Assembly (NCBI RefSeq): GCF_921292975.1
Contig: NZ_CAKLCM010000002.1
Coordinates: 1,984,001-2,048,000 of the forward strand
DNA from: Vibrio hippocampi
GTDB taxonomy: Bacteria > Pseudomonadota > Gammaproteobacteria > Enterobacterales > Vibrionaceae
Direction of reading: 5' to 3'
DNA: 64,000 nucleotides
Position numbers and translations under genes: made by a program
Notes under the pieces: generated by a model
What the model was told of the DNA's origin: nothing
What the model saw: only the letters and a program-made list of their open reading frames with translations
Database searches by the model: none
Part shown: one piece after another, positions 48,823-62,559 of the stretch
Position numbering within the stretch: position 1 is the first letter of the stretch
Layout: every line of letters begins with the position of its first letter

Positions 48823-49935
48823 ATGCACATAGATACGATTCTAAAACAGATGCTGGATAAGAAAGCGTCTGACCTCTATATCACCGTCGATTCACCGGTT
48901 CTTCATCGTGTGGATGGTCGATTAAATCCAGAAGGTGTGGTTCTCGATGAGAGTAGCGTTTATTCGCTCCTAGAAGCTCTTATGAGCGTTGAGAAGTACC
49001 AAGAGTACCGGACATCAAAAGAAGCCAATTTCGCTGTCGTACGTCCTTTTGGGCGCTTTCGTGTCAGCGCCTTCTTTCAAAGAGAACTGCCTGGGGCGGT
49101 CATACGTCGTATTGAGACCCAAATCCCTACCTTTGAGGAACTGTCTCTCCCTGACCCTCTACGAAGCTTAGCAACAGCGAAACGAGGATTAGTATTAGTT
49201 GTCGGAGCAACTGGCTCTGGTAAATCGACAACGATGGCAGCAATGACTGGCTATAGGAACCAAGAGCATTCGGGGCATATCTTAACGGTTGAAGATCCTA
49301 TTGAGTTTGTTCATCAACACAAGAACTGCATTGTGACACAGAGAGAGGTGGGGCTAGACACGGAAAGTTATGAAGTTGCACTCAAGAACTCATTAAGACA
49401 AGCACCGGATATGATTCTCATCGGCGAAATACGCAGCCGTGAAACCATGGAGTATGCAATGGCGTTTGCTGAAACCGGTCACTTGTGTATGGCGACGCTG
49501 CACGCCAACAATGCCAGTCAAGCCTTGGAGCGTATCCTGCACCTAGTTCCAAAGGAGCAGAAAGAACAATTTCTTTATGACCTGTCTTCAAACCTGAAAG
49601 GAATCATTGGTCAGCAGTTAGTACGTGACAAAGAAGGGGGTGGGCGGCATGGCGTATTCGAGATATTGCTAAATAGCCCGAGGATTTCAGAGTTAATCCG
49701 CAAAGGGGAACTGCAAGAGATCAAACCAGCCATGTCGAAGTCACGTGAGTTAGGCATGCAAACTTTCGATCAGGCTCTGTTCGACTTGGTGAATAACGAC
49801 AAGATCACTTATGAAGAGGCGCTGCACAGTGCCGACTCGCCAAACGATCTCAGATTAATGCTCAAGCTCGGTAATTCCGAACAAGCACAAACGCAAAGCT
49901 CACCCTTTGATAATGTTCAGATCGATATGAGCTAG
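48823..49935 (+). CDS. pilU: PilU, PilT-dependent retraction ATPase
   Basis: PilT paralogue that adds force to retraction when PilT is present. The 370-residue protein has Walker A GATGSGKSTT, Walker B APDMILIGEIRS and His box ETGHLCMATLHA. The ATG at 48823 is chosen over an overlapping in-frame TTG one codon earlier. It lacks the AIRNLIRE motif (PRISELIRK instead), as expected for PilU. Confidence 0.95.
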   Translation: MHIDTILKQMLDKKASDLYITVDSPVLHRVDGRLNPEGVVLDESSVYSLLEALMSVEKYQEYRTSKEANFAVVRPFGRFRVSAFFQRELPGAVIRRIETQIPTFEELSLPDPLRSLATAKRGLVLVVGATGSGKSTTMAAMTGYRNQEHSGHILTVEDPIEFVHQHKNCIVTQREVGLDTESYEVALKNSLRQAPDMILIGEIRSRETMEYAMAFAETGHLCMATLHANNASQALERILHLVPKEQKEQFLYDLSSNLKGIIGQQLVRDKEGGGRHGVFEILLNSPRISELIRKGELQEIKPAMSKSRELGMQTFDQALFDLVNNDKITYEEALHSADSPNDLRLMLKLGNSEQAQTQSSPFDNVQIDMS

Positions 49936-49969
49936 AGTTGTAAATGGAAATGCTCAAAAGCTAGAAAGC

Positions 49970-49999
49970 AAAAAGCCTTATCTTTCGATAAGGCTTTTT
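49970..49999. terminator. Terminator of tRNA cluster B, shared with pilU
   Basis: AAAAAGCCTTATC / GATAAGGCTTTTT arms with a TTTC loop; compared with cluster A, one base pair is changed on both sides (CTC/GAG to TTA/TAA type), keeping pairing. Confidence 0.87.
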
Positions 50000-50004
50000 T
50001 AATG

Positions 50005-50080
50005 TGGCTCCCCCTGCGGGACTCGAACCTGCGACATACGGATTAACAGTCCGCCGTTCTACCAACTGAACTAAGGGGGA
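50005..50080 (-). tRNA. tRNA-Asn (GTT)
   Basis: Same sequence as the 38053-38128 gene; anticodon GTT. Last gene of cluster B (Phe-Thr-Asn-Thr-Asn). Confidence 0.96.
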
Positions 50081-50090
50081 ATTGTATAAG

Positions 50091-50166
<76 letters not shown>

Positions 50167-50198
50167 ACAAGAAGTCAGTCAAACTCACTTCTTAAAAG

Positions 50199-50274
50199 TG
50201 GCTCCCCCTGCGGGACTCGAACCTGCGACATACGGATTAACAGTCCGCCGTTCTACCAACTGAACTAAGGGGGA
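50199..50274 (-). tRNA. tRNA-Asn (GTT)
   Basis: Third identical tRNA-Asn in the window; anticodon GTT, encoded CCA. Confidence 0.96.
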
Positions 50275-50284
50275 ATTATATAAG

Positions 50285-50360
<76 letters not shown>

Positions 50361-50416
50361 GCACTATATACTTTATTGTCATGCTTATTTTGTCTAAGCA
50401 CCAACAATCTAAATTG

Positions 50417-50492
50417 TGGTGCCCGGAGGCGGAATCGAACCACCGACACGAGGATTTTCAATCCTCTGCTCTACCGACTGAGCTATCCGGGC
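50417..50492 (-). tRNA. tRNA-Phe (GAA)
   Basis: Canonical tRNA-Phe, identical to 38400-38475, including the 19-bp spacer next to its CCA end. First gene of cluster B. Confidence 0.96.
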
Positions 50493-50879
50493 GACGGGGT
50501 GTATTAAACGGTTTTTCGGTCTTAACGTCAACACAAAAATGCAAAAAAAATATCGTTTGGTGCTTTTCTATACTTAGCGTACTGTTTTTATTCATTTAGT
50601 GCCTAAAAACAAGCCCTCAGCTAAGTTGAGTAGGTTCGCCACCTAAAAAATAAAGGCCATTATTTGCAAAAAACTTCATGTTCTCTTGGCTTTTACTTCA
50701 TTAAACGTTGTCTCAAAGACCAAATAGCTTTAAGCACTTAAACCCTTTCTATACTACCAAATATCAATACGCTGGAATTTAATTAATATTAATTCACCTA
50801 GCCACTCATATTAACACCGCTAACGTCTCTTAATCGAGCACCTCAAGGGAGTCCGCTCATAGAGTAGTGATAAACGTGA
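50493..50879. other. AT-rich gap upstream of tRNA cluster B
   Basis: About 390 bp with no gene recognised. It probably contains the cluster B promoter near the tRNA-Phe (ATTAAACGG-like sequence shared with the region upstream of cluster A). The rest may be decayed DNA next to the transposase remnant. Confidence 0.5.
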
Positions 50880-51110
50880 CTTACAATTAGATCACGCGAA
50901 AAAGCCAATACCAAACGCCCTATCCCAGCGTATTCACCTCAGCTAAATCCAACAGAACAAGTATTGTGTTGGCTACGACATAATGTATTAGCTAATCGAT
51001 GCTTCGATAGTTATGAAGAAATTGTTGATAGTGTCTATGCTGCTTGGAATCATTTTGTGGAAAACAAAGTACGGCAATGTCACTCAACTTTCGAGGCTGG
51101 ACAAAATTGA
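50880..51110 (+). pseudogene. IS630-family transposase remnant (C-terminal end)
   Basis: The frame from 50916 to the TGA at 51108 encodes 64 residues beginning RPIPAYSPQLNPTEQVLCWL and ending CHSTFEAGQN. The PAYSPQLNP-x-E motif is the C-terminal DDE-type signature of IS630 transposases, including the catalytic glutamate, followed by the usual LRHNVLANRCF...YAAWNHFV tail. The upstream part of the transposase, its first catalytic aspartates and the IS ends are absent; only about 12 unrelated in-frame codons precede it. A dead fragment, downstream of the rRNA operon terminator. Confidence 0.85.
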
Positions 51111-51166
51111 GCAATTAATGAATGTAATTGACATAAATTCTCTGACATCACAAAAGCAACAGACAC

Positions 51167-51200
51167 GAAAAAGCCCTAGCATTGCTGCTAGGGCTTTTTC
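51167..51200 (-). terminator. rRNA operon terminator
   Basis: Perfect 14-bp arms GAAAAAGCCCTAGC / GCTAGGGCTTTTTC with a 6-nt loop, just after tRNA-Asp on the minus strand. Confidence 0.92.
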
Positions 51201-51208
51201 TAAATAAG

Positions 51209-51285
51209 TGGCGGAGTGGACGGGACTCGAACCCGCGACCCCCGGCGTGACAGGCCGGTATTCTAACCAACTGAACTACCACTCC
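51209..51285 (-). tRNA. tRNA-Asp (GTC)
   Basis: 77-nt cloverleaf GGAGTGG/CCACTCC with anticodon GTC in CTGTCAC and CCA end. Distal tRNA of the rRNA operon, 57 nt after 5S. Confidence 0.96.
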
Positions 51286-51342
51286 GCAGTGGTACTATCT
51301 AAAGTCTGACCAAAAAAGGGCTTTAAATAGACAATATTCAAA

Positions 51343-51460
51343 GCCTGGCGATGACCTACTCTCACATGGGGAAGCCCCACACTACCATCGGCGCTGTTTC
51401 GTTTCACTTCTGAGTTCGGAATGGAATCAGGTGGGTCCAAAACGCTATGGTCGCCAAGCA
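51343..51460 (-). rRNA. rrf: 5S ribosomal RNA
   Basis: 118-nt gene with the gammaproteobacterial 5' TGCTTGGCGACCATAGCG and 3' GTAGGTCATCGCCAGGC ends, which pair to form the terminal stem. Confidence 0.96.
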
Positions 51461-51580
51461 AAATTCTTGCTTACTTTCAGCTTTAAAAAGCTAAAGGTAA
51501 AAATCTGGAAAGCTGTTCAAATTCTCACACATTCAATCTGTTCTTGCTTTGAGTCCATCAAAACCCTTTGGGTGTTGTAT

Positions 51581-54467
<2,887 letters not shown>

Positions 54468-54865
54468 ATACAACCCCAAAGAGTTTCTAAAGAAATCTTG
54501 GCGCTGTCGTTAAACAACCAAAGTCGCTATCTCATTATTTGAATGAGCGAGATAGCTTTGATTTTGCCGGACTCAAATAACTCTTTATTTCCGCTTTTTA
54601 TAAAAAAGCAGAAGCAAAAAGTGAACAAACACAACCGAAGTTATGTTGTTTCCAAGAACACTTGAATGTGTGTTGGTACCTAATCATTCTTTATTGAAAA
54701 GAATCACTAGGATTTGAGAACTTTTATTTGAATAACAACGCTTATCTAAAGATAAGGGGATTGTTGTTATTCGTCAGCTTTCCAAATTGTTAAAGAGCAA
54801 TGTTTCACCTTCTCTATAAAGAAGGAAACCATTTCTAAAGACACTATCACTAATGCGCTTAAAGA
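54468..54865. other. Spacer between tRNA-Ala and 23S rRNA
   Basis: Transcribed spacer of about 400 nt with no gene. It has a boxA (54786-54799), a long imperfect hairpin with CTATCTC/GAGATAG arms near 54525-54560 and a CTTATCT/AGATAAG dyad near 54750-54765, likely RNase III or processing structures. Confidence 0.65.
54786..54799 (-). promoter_or_regulatory. boxA antitermination site in the 16S-23S spacer
   Basis: TGCTCTTTAACAAT on the minus strand, the NusB/S10-binding boxA of rRNA operons, ahead of 23S. Confidence 0.88.
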
Positions 54866-54941
54866 TGGTGGAGCTATGCGGGATCGAACCGCAGACCTCC
54901 TGCGTGCAAGGCAGGCGCTCTCCCAGCTGAGCTATAGCCCC
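54866..54941 (-). tRNA. tRNA-Ala (TGC)
   Basis: 76-nt cloverleaf GGGGCTA/TAGCTCC with anticodon TGC in CTTGCAC and encoded CCA. Spacer tRNA of the rRNA operon. Confidence 0.96.
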
Positions 54942-54982
54942 ATCAGGTGTTGATACTGTATGCCAAAATCCGTTAGGAGTAT

Positions 54983-55059
54983 TGGTGGGTCTGAGTGGAC
55001 TTGAACCACCGACCTCTCGCTTATCAGGCGAACGCTCTAACCACCTGAGCTACAGACCC
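54983..55059 (-). tRNA. tRNA-Ile (GAT)
   Basis: 77-nt cloverleaf GGGTCTG/CAGACCC with anticodon GAT in CTGATAA and encoded CCA. First spacer tRNA after 16S. Confidence 0.96.
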
Positions 55060-55122
55060 AGTATCGTCTTTAATCTATAAACCATCAATCTGTGTGAACA
55101 CTCATCGCAATAATCTTATCGT

Positions 55123-56675
<1,553 letters not shown>

Positions 56676-57183
56676 AAGATTTTGATTCCCTATAAATAGG
56701 GGAGACTCAACGAATACTGACTTCAAAACTGTCCTTACTCGAAAGTAAGAAGTAATTTTAAAGCTATTACCATTCCAACAGAATGATAATGAATTGACTG
56801 TGCCAAGTCTTTCGACTTGCTTGGTCACTCAGTTCATTGAAATCTAAGTGGATACCGAAGTATCTCTTTTTGATTATCATCAACGAGTGCCCACACAGAT
56901 TGATAGGTTTATATTGTTAAAGAGCTTGTTTTGAGCTTCTCTCAAAACGGACGGCCATTTTAGCGAGATAAGTTGTTGTGTCAACCACTTTTTTCAACTT
57001 AATTTCTCTAACCTCTAGGAGGTTGACCTATCACTGATTTGGTAGAGGTTTTAATGCCTCGTTCCCGTGTCAGCGAGGGTGCATTATAGAGATCGGATTC
57101 ATCTTGGCAAGGACTAATTTGAGAAAAAAACGCTTTTTTATATTGTTCGCACACAAATCCACCAATAAGGACAAATTAACAAC
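56676..57183 (-). promoter_or_regulatory. rRNA operon leader and promoter region
   Basis: Two good minus-strand promoters. Upstream: -35 TTGCCA (57105-57110), 16-bp spacer, -10 TATAAT (57083-57088). Downstream: -35 TTGACA (56979-56984), 16-bp spacer, -10 TAAAAT (56957-56962). The leader then runs about 280 nt through boxA to 16S. No coding sequence. Confidence 0.85.
56913..56925 (-). promoter_or_regulatory. boxA antitermination site in the rRNA leader
   Basis: GCTCTTTAACAAT on the minus strand, downstream of both promoters and upstream of 16S. Confidence 0.88.
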
Positions 57184-57208
57184 AAAAAAGGGAGCAAAGC
57201 TCCCTTTT
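57184..57208 (-). terminator. clpB terminator
   Basis: AAAAAGGGAGC / GCTCCCTTTTT arms with a short AAA loop. It separates clpB from the rRNA promoters. Confidence 0.9.
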
Positions 57209-57229
57209 TAACTCGCCATTTCACATCTA

Positions 57230-59803
57230 TTACTGGGCAATTGCTATCTTTTCACCGCTAACGATCAATCTAATGGGTTTAGAAATATCGACTTTACCGG
57301 CCAAAATCTGCTTCGCTAATGGATTCTCAACGTTTTGTTGAATTGCGCGTTTCAAAGGTCTTGCACCATAAACCGGGTCATAACCTATATTGGCGATGTA
57401 ATCCAAAGCTTCATTCGACAATGACAATTGATAACCGCTCTCTTGCATTCGTTTCGCTAGACTCTGTAACTGGATATCAACGATGGATTTAATGTGCTCT
57501 TTACCCAGCGGATGGAAAACCACACTTTCGTCAACACGGTTAAGAAACTCAGGTCTAAAGTGGGAAGTCACGACATTCATCACTTCTTGCTTTATTCCCT
57601 GATAGTCTAAAACTTGGAAGTTCTCTTGAATACGCGAAGAACCCAAGTTCGAAGTCATAATGACGACGGTATTGCGAAAATCGACCGTGCGACCTTGTCC
57701 ATCCGTCAAACGACCATCATCCAGAACCTGCAATAAAATGTTAAACACATCCGGATGCGCTTTTTCTACTTCATCAAGCAATATGACGGAGTAAGGCTTT
57801 CTTCTTACTGCCTCGGTGAGGTAACCCCCTTCTTCATAGCCGACATATCCCGGAGGCGCGCCCACTAACCTGGCGACTGAGTGCTTTTCCATAAACTCGG
57901 ACATGTCGATGCGCACCATGGCTTCTTCGCTATCAAACATAAAGTTTGCAAGGGTTTTGCAGAGCTCGGTCTTACCGACACCCGTTGGTCCTAGGAATAA
58001 AAATGAGCCAATCGGTTTGTTTGGATCCGCCAAACCTGCTCGACTGCGTCGGATCGCATCCGATACGGCTTCTACTGCTTCGTTTTGGCCAATGACTCTC
58101 TGGTGTAACACTTGTTCCATTTTTAGAAGCTTCTCTTTTTCTGCTTCTAGCATTTTGGCTACCGGAATTCCCGTCTGTTTAGACAGCACGTCTGCGATCT
58201 CAGCTTCGGTGACCTTATTACGCAGCAAGCTCATCTCCTGCATTTCGGCTTGCGTTGCCAGATCAAGTTGCTTCTCTAATTCTGGAATACGACCATACTG
58301 CAATTCTGACATGCGGTTTAGGTCGCCAGCTCTGCGAGCAATATCCATATCCATACGCGCCTGCTCTAATGCTGACTTGATATGCTGAGTGCCTGAAAGC
58401 GCGGCTTTTTCGGCATTCCAAACCTCGTCAAGTTCTGCATAGTCGCGTTCTTTGGTGTGCAATTCTTCATTAAGCACCAGCAAACGTTTTTCACTGGCTT
58501 CATCATGCTCTTTCTCTAGAGCCTGCTGCTCTATTTTTAGCTGAATGATTTTTCGCTCTAGTTTATCGAGCGATTCTGGTTTGGAGTCGATTTGTAAACG
58601 AATACTCGACGCCGCTTCGTCGATGAGATCAATGGCTTTATCTGGAAGTTGTCTATCAGTGACATAGCGATGAGATAAACGCGCCGCCGCGACAATCGCT
58701 GGATCGGTGATCTCGACATGGTGGTGTAATTCATAACGCTCTTTTAATCCACGCAAGATAGCCACCGTATCTTCAACTGATGGCTCATCCACGATCACTT
58801 TTTGGAAGCGTCGTTCTAGTGCGGCATCTTTTTCAATATACTGGCGATATTCGTCAAGAGTAGTCGCGCCTACGCAGTGAAGCTCACCGCGGGCAAGTGC
58901 CGGCTTTAACATGTTACCTGCATCCATCGAGCCTTCGCCTTTACCGGCTCCGACCATAGTGTGCAATTCGTCAATGAAGAGAATGACGTTACCCTCTTCT
59001 TTTGCCAGTTCGTTAAGAACGGATTTTAAACGCTCTTCAAATTCACCTCGATATTTCGCTCCCGCCACTAATGACCCCATATCTAAGGACAAGACTCGTT
59101 TGCCGCGTAAGCCTTCTGGCACTTCACTATTAATGATGCGCTGCGCCAATCCTTCCACGATAGCGGTTTTACCCACCCCGGGCTCGCCGATGATCACTGG
59201 GTTATTTTTGGTACGACGTTGTAAAACTTGAATTGTTCGGCGAATTTCATCATCACGACCAATGACAGGATCCAATTTACCCTGCTCAGCTCTTTCTGTG
59301 AGATCGATAGTGAATTTTTCCAGCGCTTGGCGTTTGTCTTCTGCATTGGGATCTTCAACTTTTTGCCCACCACGGATCTGCTCAATCGCTTGATTGATTT
59401 TGGCTTCCGTTAAGTCAAACTGCTTCAACAGCTGCCCAAGACTCCCTTTATCTTCTATCGCGGCTAATAAGAAAATTTCAGACGAGATATAGGCATCTTG
59501 GCGTTTTTGAGCCACTTTATCGCATAGGTTGAACAACTGTCCCATCGCGCTCGATAACTGAACATCACCACCTATTCCGGTTACTTTTGGCAACTTGTCT
59601 AAGATCTCAGCCAACTTTGAGCGCATCTGCACCACATCAACGTTGAGCATAGTGAGCAATGAACGGATAGCACTGCCTTCTTGGTTTAATAGCGCAACCA
59701 TAAGGTGTGTGGGTTCAATGTAGTGATGGTCGCGTCCTAATGCCAAAGATTGGGCATCAGAAATAGCGATTTGGAACTTGCTAGTAAATCGGTCAAGGCG
59801 CAT
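57230..59803 (-). CDS. clpB: ClpB, protein disaggregase
   Basis: Hexameric AAA+ chaperone that, with DnaK, pulls proteins out of aggregates after heat stress. The 857-residue protein has an N domain (1-145), AAA1 with [13 protein letters not shown], the coiled-coil middle domain (about 410-520), AAA2 with [10 protein letters not shown], and a C-terminal domain. Same length as E. coli ClpB. A sigma-32-like promoter lies 40-70 bp upstream. Confidence 0.97.
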   Translation of the reverse strand: MRLDRFTSKFQIAISDAQSLALGRDHHYIEPTHLMVALLNQEGSAIRSLLTMLNVDVVQMRSKLAEILDKLPKVTGIGGDVQLSSAMGQLFNLCDKVAQKRQDAYISSEIFLLAAIEDKGSLGQLLKQFDLTEAKINQAIEQIRGGQKVEDPNAEDKRQALEKFTIDLTERAEQGKLDPVIGRDDEIRRTIQVLQRRTKNNPVIIGEPGVGKTAIVEGLAQRIINSEVPEGLRGKRVLSLDMGSLVAGAKYRGEFEERLKSVLNELAKEEGNVILFIDELHTMVGAGKGEGSMDAGNMLKPALARGELHCVGATTLDEYRQYIEKDAALERRFQKVIVDEPSVEDTVAILRGLKERYELHHHVEITDPAIVAAARLSHRYVTDRQLPDKAIDLIDEAASSIRLQIDSKPESLDKLERKIIQLKIEQQALEKEHDEASEKRLLVLNEELHTKERDYAELDEVWNAEKAALSGTQHIKSALEQARMDMDIARRAGDLNRMSELQYGRIPELEKQLDLATQAEMQEMSLLRNKVTEAEIADVLSKQTGIPVAKMLEAEKEKLLKMEQVLHQRVIGQNEAVEAVSDAIRRSRAGLADPNKPIGSFLFLGPTGVGKTELCKTLANFMFDSEEAMVRIDMSEFMEKHSVARLVGAPPGYVGYEEGGYLTEAVRRKPYSVILLDEVEKAHPDVFNILLQVLDDGRLTDGQGRTVDFRNTVVIMTSNLGSSRIQENFQVLDYQGIKQEVMNVVTSHFRPEFLNRVDESVVFHPLGKEHIKSIVDIQLQSLAKRMQESGYQLSLSNEALDYIANIGYDPVYGARPLKRAIQQNVENPLAKQILAGKVDISKPIRLIVSGEKIAIAQ

Positions 59804-59842
59804 AGCAACCCCCTAATAACATTCAATCAAGATATGCAATTA

Positions 59843-59871
59843 AGATGGTTACTAAGAGGCGTGATTTCAAG
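59843..59871 (-). promoter_or_regulatory. Candidate sigma-32 promoter of clpB
   Basis: On the minus strand CTTGAA (59866-59871), 15 bp, then AACCATCT (59843-59850), against the heat-shock consensus CTTGAA / CCCCATNT (6/6 and 6/8, with N counted as a match). Confidence 0.6.
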
Positions 59872-59886
59872 ATAGGAAAGTAAAAA

Positions 59887-60618
59887 TCAATCCGTCAACC
59901 AGATGAAACTGGCGATTCTCCCCGTCACACCATCGCGGCGATAAGAGAAGAATTGCTCGGGTTCTGAATAGGTACAGTGCCCGCTGAACTCTACCGCTTC
60001 TACACCAAGCTTATTCAGTTTATAGGCTGCAATGCGGGGCAAATCGGCAAGCCATTTATCGTGATGAGCGGGATGAGTTTTAAACGCTGAGGCTAATTCA
60101 GGCGCTGAGTAACAAAAAGCCTGCTTAACATCGTCCCCCACTTCAAACGCATCTGCGCCAATCGCTGGACCGATCCACGCTTGTACTTCTGATTTAAACA
60201 GAGACAAGGTGTTTTCTACAATGCCATCAGCCAGACCTCGCCAACCCGCATGTACCGCAGCGACTGCACTGCCATCTTTCGCGGCGATGAGTATCGGTAA
60301 ACAATCTGCCGTCATCACCGACAGCACCAAATTGGGTACTTCAGTGTAAGTGGCATCTGCGTCTATCACTTGAACAGTCGACTGAGTCAGTACTTCAACA
60401 TGGGTGGAGTGAGTTTGATTAAGCCAGATCGGTGCTGAGGGCATGTTAGCCACCCGCTGAAGACGACGACGGTTTTGCATTACCTTATCGGGATCATCCC
60501 CAACGTGGTTGCCGAGGTTCATACTGTCGAAAGGCGGCTTGGATACACCGCCATTTCGAGTTGAACTGATTGCAGTTACCTGTGCCGCCGTTTTCCAATC
60601 CGGCTTAAAGAAAGGCAT
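59887..60618 (-). CDS. pgeF: PgeF (YfiH), peptidoglycan editing factor / multicopper-oxidase-like laccase domain
   Basis: Cytoplasmic zinc/copper protein; E. coli YfiH limits misincorporation into peptidoglycan precursors, and relatives show purine nucleoside activity. The 243-residue protein has the family motifs NGGVS, VMTADCLPIL, AVHAGWRGLADG and IGPAIGADAFEVG. Its ATG overlaps the rluD TAA (TAATG). Confidence 0.92.
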   Translation of the reverse strand: MPFFKPDWKTAAQVTAISSTRNGGVSKPPFDSMNLGNHVGDDPDKVMQNRRRLQRVANMPSAPIWLNQTHSTHVEVLTQSTVQVIDADATYTEVPNLVLSVMTADCLPILIAAKDGSAVAAVHAGWRGLADGIVENTLSLFKSEVQAWIGPAIGADAFEVGDDVKQAFCYSAPELASAFKTHPAHHDKWLADLPRIAAYKLNKLGVEAVEFSGHCTYSEPEQFFSYRRDGVTGRIASFIWLTD

Positions 60619-61592
60619 TAATACTCTTCTTCCTTATTGAGTTTAGTGTCTTCTCGTAACGCTTCTGTCATTGCAACCATGTCATCCGGTACGGGGGCAT
60701 GAAACTCCATCTCTTCACCGGAAACAGGGTGTTCAAACCTTAACATCACTGCGTGTAGGGCTTGTCGGTCAAAGGCGCGAATCATTTCTGTTAATTCTTC
60801 ACTGGCTCCGCGCGGGATCCTTGCTCGACCACCATAAGCAGTGTCACCGAGAAGAGGATGCTGCAAGTAGGACATATGGACACGGATCTGGTGAGTACGC
60901 CCGGTCTCTAGACGTAAACGAATACGGGTATGTTCGCGGAAATGTTCCGCCACACGGTAGTGAGTCACCGCAGGTTTACCCAGTTCGTTCACTGCCATTA
61001 ATACGCGCTTAGTTGAATGACGACCAATCGCCTTATCCACCATTCCACCCGCGGTCATTTTACCGATCGCTATCGCTTCATATTCACGAGTAATATTGCG
61101 TTTCTGTAGCGCTCTGACCAAGCGTGTTTGTGCAGGAACCGTTTTCGCTACCACCATAAGACCTGTGGTGTCTTTATCTAAACGATGCACAATACCAGCA
61201 CGAGGCACTTCTGCAATGGCAGGAAAATGATGTAGCAATGCGTTTAGCACGGTACCATCCGGTGTTCCTGCACCAGGGTGAACAACAAAGCCTCTTGGTT
61301 TGTTGATCACAAGAATGTCATCATCTTCGTAAACAATATCTAACGGAATGTCTTGAGCTTCGAAACGTTCTTCATCTTCTAGCTCTGCTAAAACAGCAAT
61401 CACCTCGCCACCCATCACTTTCGTGCGTGGTTTTGTGATAACCTCTCCGTTAACCGAAATTTTGCCATCTAGTAGCCACTCTTTGAGTCTAGAACGGGAG
61501 AAATCGGTGAAGAGTTCTGCTACCGCTTGATCTAAACGTTGACCTAGCTGGCTATCTTTTACTGTATTTGTTAATTCAATCTGCTGAGCCAT
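60618..61592 (-). CDS. rluD: RluD, 23S rRNA pseudouridine synthase (U1911, U1915, U1917)
   Basis: Modifies helix 69 of 23S rRNA. The 324-residue protein has an N-terminal S4 domain (about 18-80) and catalytic domain with aspartate in HRLDKDTTGLMVVAKT and the RTHQIRVH motif. The start MAQQIELTNTVKD at 61592 is chosen; an upstream in-frame extension to 61628 looks unsupported. Heads rluD-pgeF and is divergent from bamD, a conserved arrangement. Confidence 0.95.
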   Translation of the reverse strand: MAQQIELTNTVKDSQLGQRLDQAVAELFTDFSRSRLKEWLLDGKISVNGEVITKPRTKVMGGEVIAVLAELEDEERFEAQDIPLDIVYEDDDILVINKPRGFVVHPGAGTPDGTVLNALLHHFPAIAEVPRAGIVHRLDKDTTGLMVVAKTVPAQTRLVRALQKRNITREYEAIAIGKMTAGGMVDKAIGRHSTKRVLMAVNELGKPAVTHYRVAEHFREHTRIRLRLETGRTHQIRVHMSYLQHPLLGDTAYGGRARIPRGASEELTEMIRAFDRQALHAVMLRFEHPVSGEEMEFHAPVPDDMVAMTEALREDTKLNKEEEY

Positions 61593-61722
61593 ATCGAACT
61601 TTTTAAAAAACCTTGGGACTAATACCACGAGTGTGGATAATATAGCCCATCATTGTATCTGTTACTTAGGTAAAAAGTAATGGACGCGGAAAAATAATTA
61701 CTTCAAGGAAATTGGTTTTAGT

Positions 61723-62448
61723 ATGAAACTCCTTAAACTAACAAGCTTATTGTCGTTAGCTTTGTTGTTTGGTTGTGCTGACAAAGAAGTCGCCGTCCCA
61801 GATGTTCCACCATCTCAACTGTACGCTGACGCGCAGCAAGCGCTGCAAGGTGGTAGTTGGTCTACGGCAATTGAGCGTCTTGAAGCGTTGGACTCTCGTT
61901 ACCCGTTCGGTGCCTATACCGAGCAGGTACAATTGGATCTCATCTATGCCTATTACAAAAATGACGATCTTGCCCTTGGCTTAGCCACCATCGAACGATT
62001 CTCACGCCTAAATCCAACCCATCCTCGTTCTGACTGGGTGTTGTATATGCGCGGTCTAACTCACATGGCGCAAGATCGTAACTTCCTGCACGATGTGCTT
62101 AATGTTAATCGTGATGACAGAGATCCTGAACCCGTTCGCGCAGCATTTTCTGATTTTGATCGTTTGCTAGAGCGTTATCCAAACAGTGCTTACGCCAAAG
62201 ATGCACAATTTCGTATGGTCGCGCTCAAGAATCGTTTAGCGAACTATGACCTAGCTACTGCGGATTTCTATCTACGCCGTGAAGCCTGGGTTGCCGCTAT
62301 TAACCGCAGCCAAGAATTACAGAAAACCTACCCTAACACGGAAGCCGCGCGTAAATCGCTCGAGATCCAAAAAGAGGCATACCAACAGTTAGGAATGGAC
62401 GAACAAGTTAAGCGCACAGAAGAACTTATGGCGCTCAACCCTCAATAA
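61723..62448 (+). CDS. bamD: BamD, outer-membrane assembly lipoprotein
   Basis: Essential component of the BAM complex that inserts beta-barrel proteins. The 241-residue precursor has a lipoprotein signal with lipobox LLFGC (cysteine at 18) and five TPR-like repeats containing SRYPFGAYTEQVQLDLIYAYYK. Divergent from rluD. Confidence 0.96.
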   Translation: MKLLKLTSLLSLALLFGCADKEVAVPDVPPSQLYADAQQALQGGSWSTAIERLEALDSRYPFGAYTEQVQLDLIYAYYKNDDLALGLATIERFSRLNPTHPRSDWVLYMRGLTHMAQDRNFLHDVLNVNRDDRDPEPVRAAFSDFDRLLERYPNSAYAKDAQFRMVALKNRLANYDLATADFYLRREAWVAAINRSQELQKTYPNTEAARKSLEIQKEAYQQLGMDEQVKRTEELMALNPQ

Positions 62449-62457
62449 TATCTCTGC

Positions 62458-62485
62458 AAAGCGCTGAACATTCAGCGCTTTTTTA
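62458..62485 (+). terminator. bamD terminator
   Basis: AAAGCGCTGAA / TTCAGCGCTTT arms with a 2-nt loop drawn fully paired, followed by TTTATT. Confidence 0.88.
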
Positions 62486-62559
62486 TTGTCTATCAGTGGC
62501 GAAAGTACGCATTCATTCATATAGTTAAACACATCACTTACGAAGTATAAGAGTTGTCT

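Larger units (their letters stand above)
49963..50082. repeat. Direct repeat copy 2 (terminator plus tRNA-Asn)
   Basis: Partner of 38011-38130, same orientation, about 11.95 kb away. Confidence 0.9.

Noticed and set aside
51013..51207. Plus-strand 64-codon open frame next to tRNA-Asp
   Set aside because: It runs through the transposase remnant in a different frame and then through the rRNA terminator hairpin.
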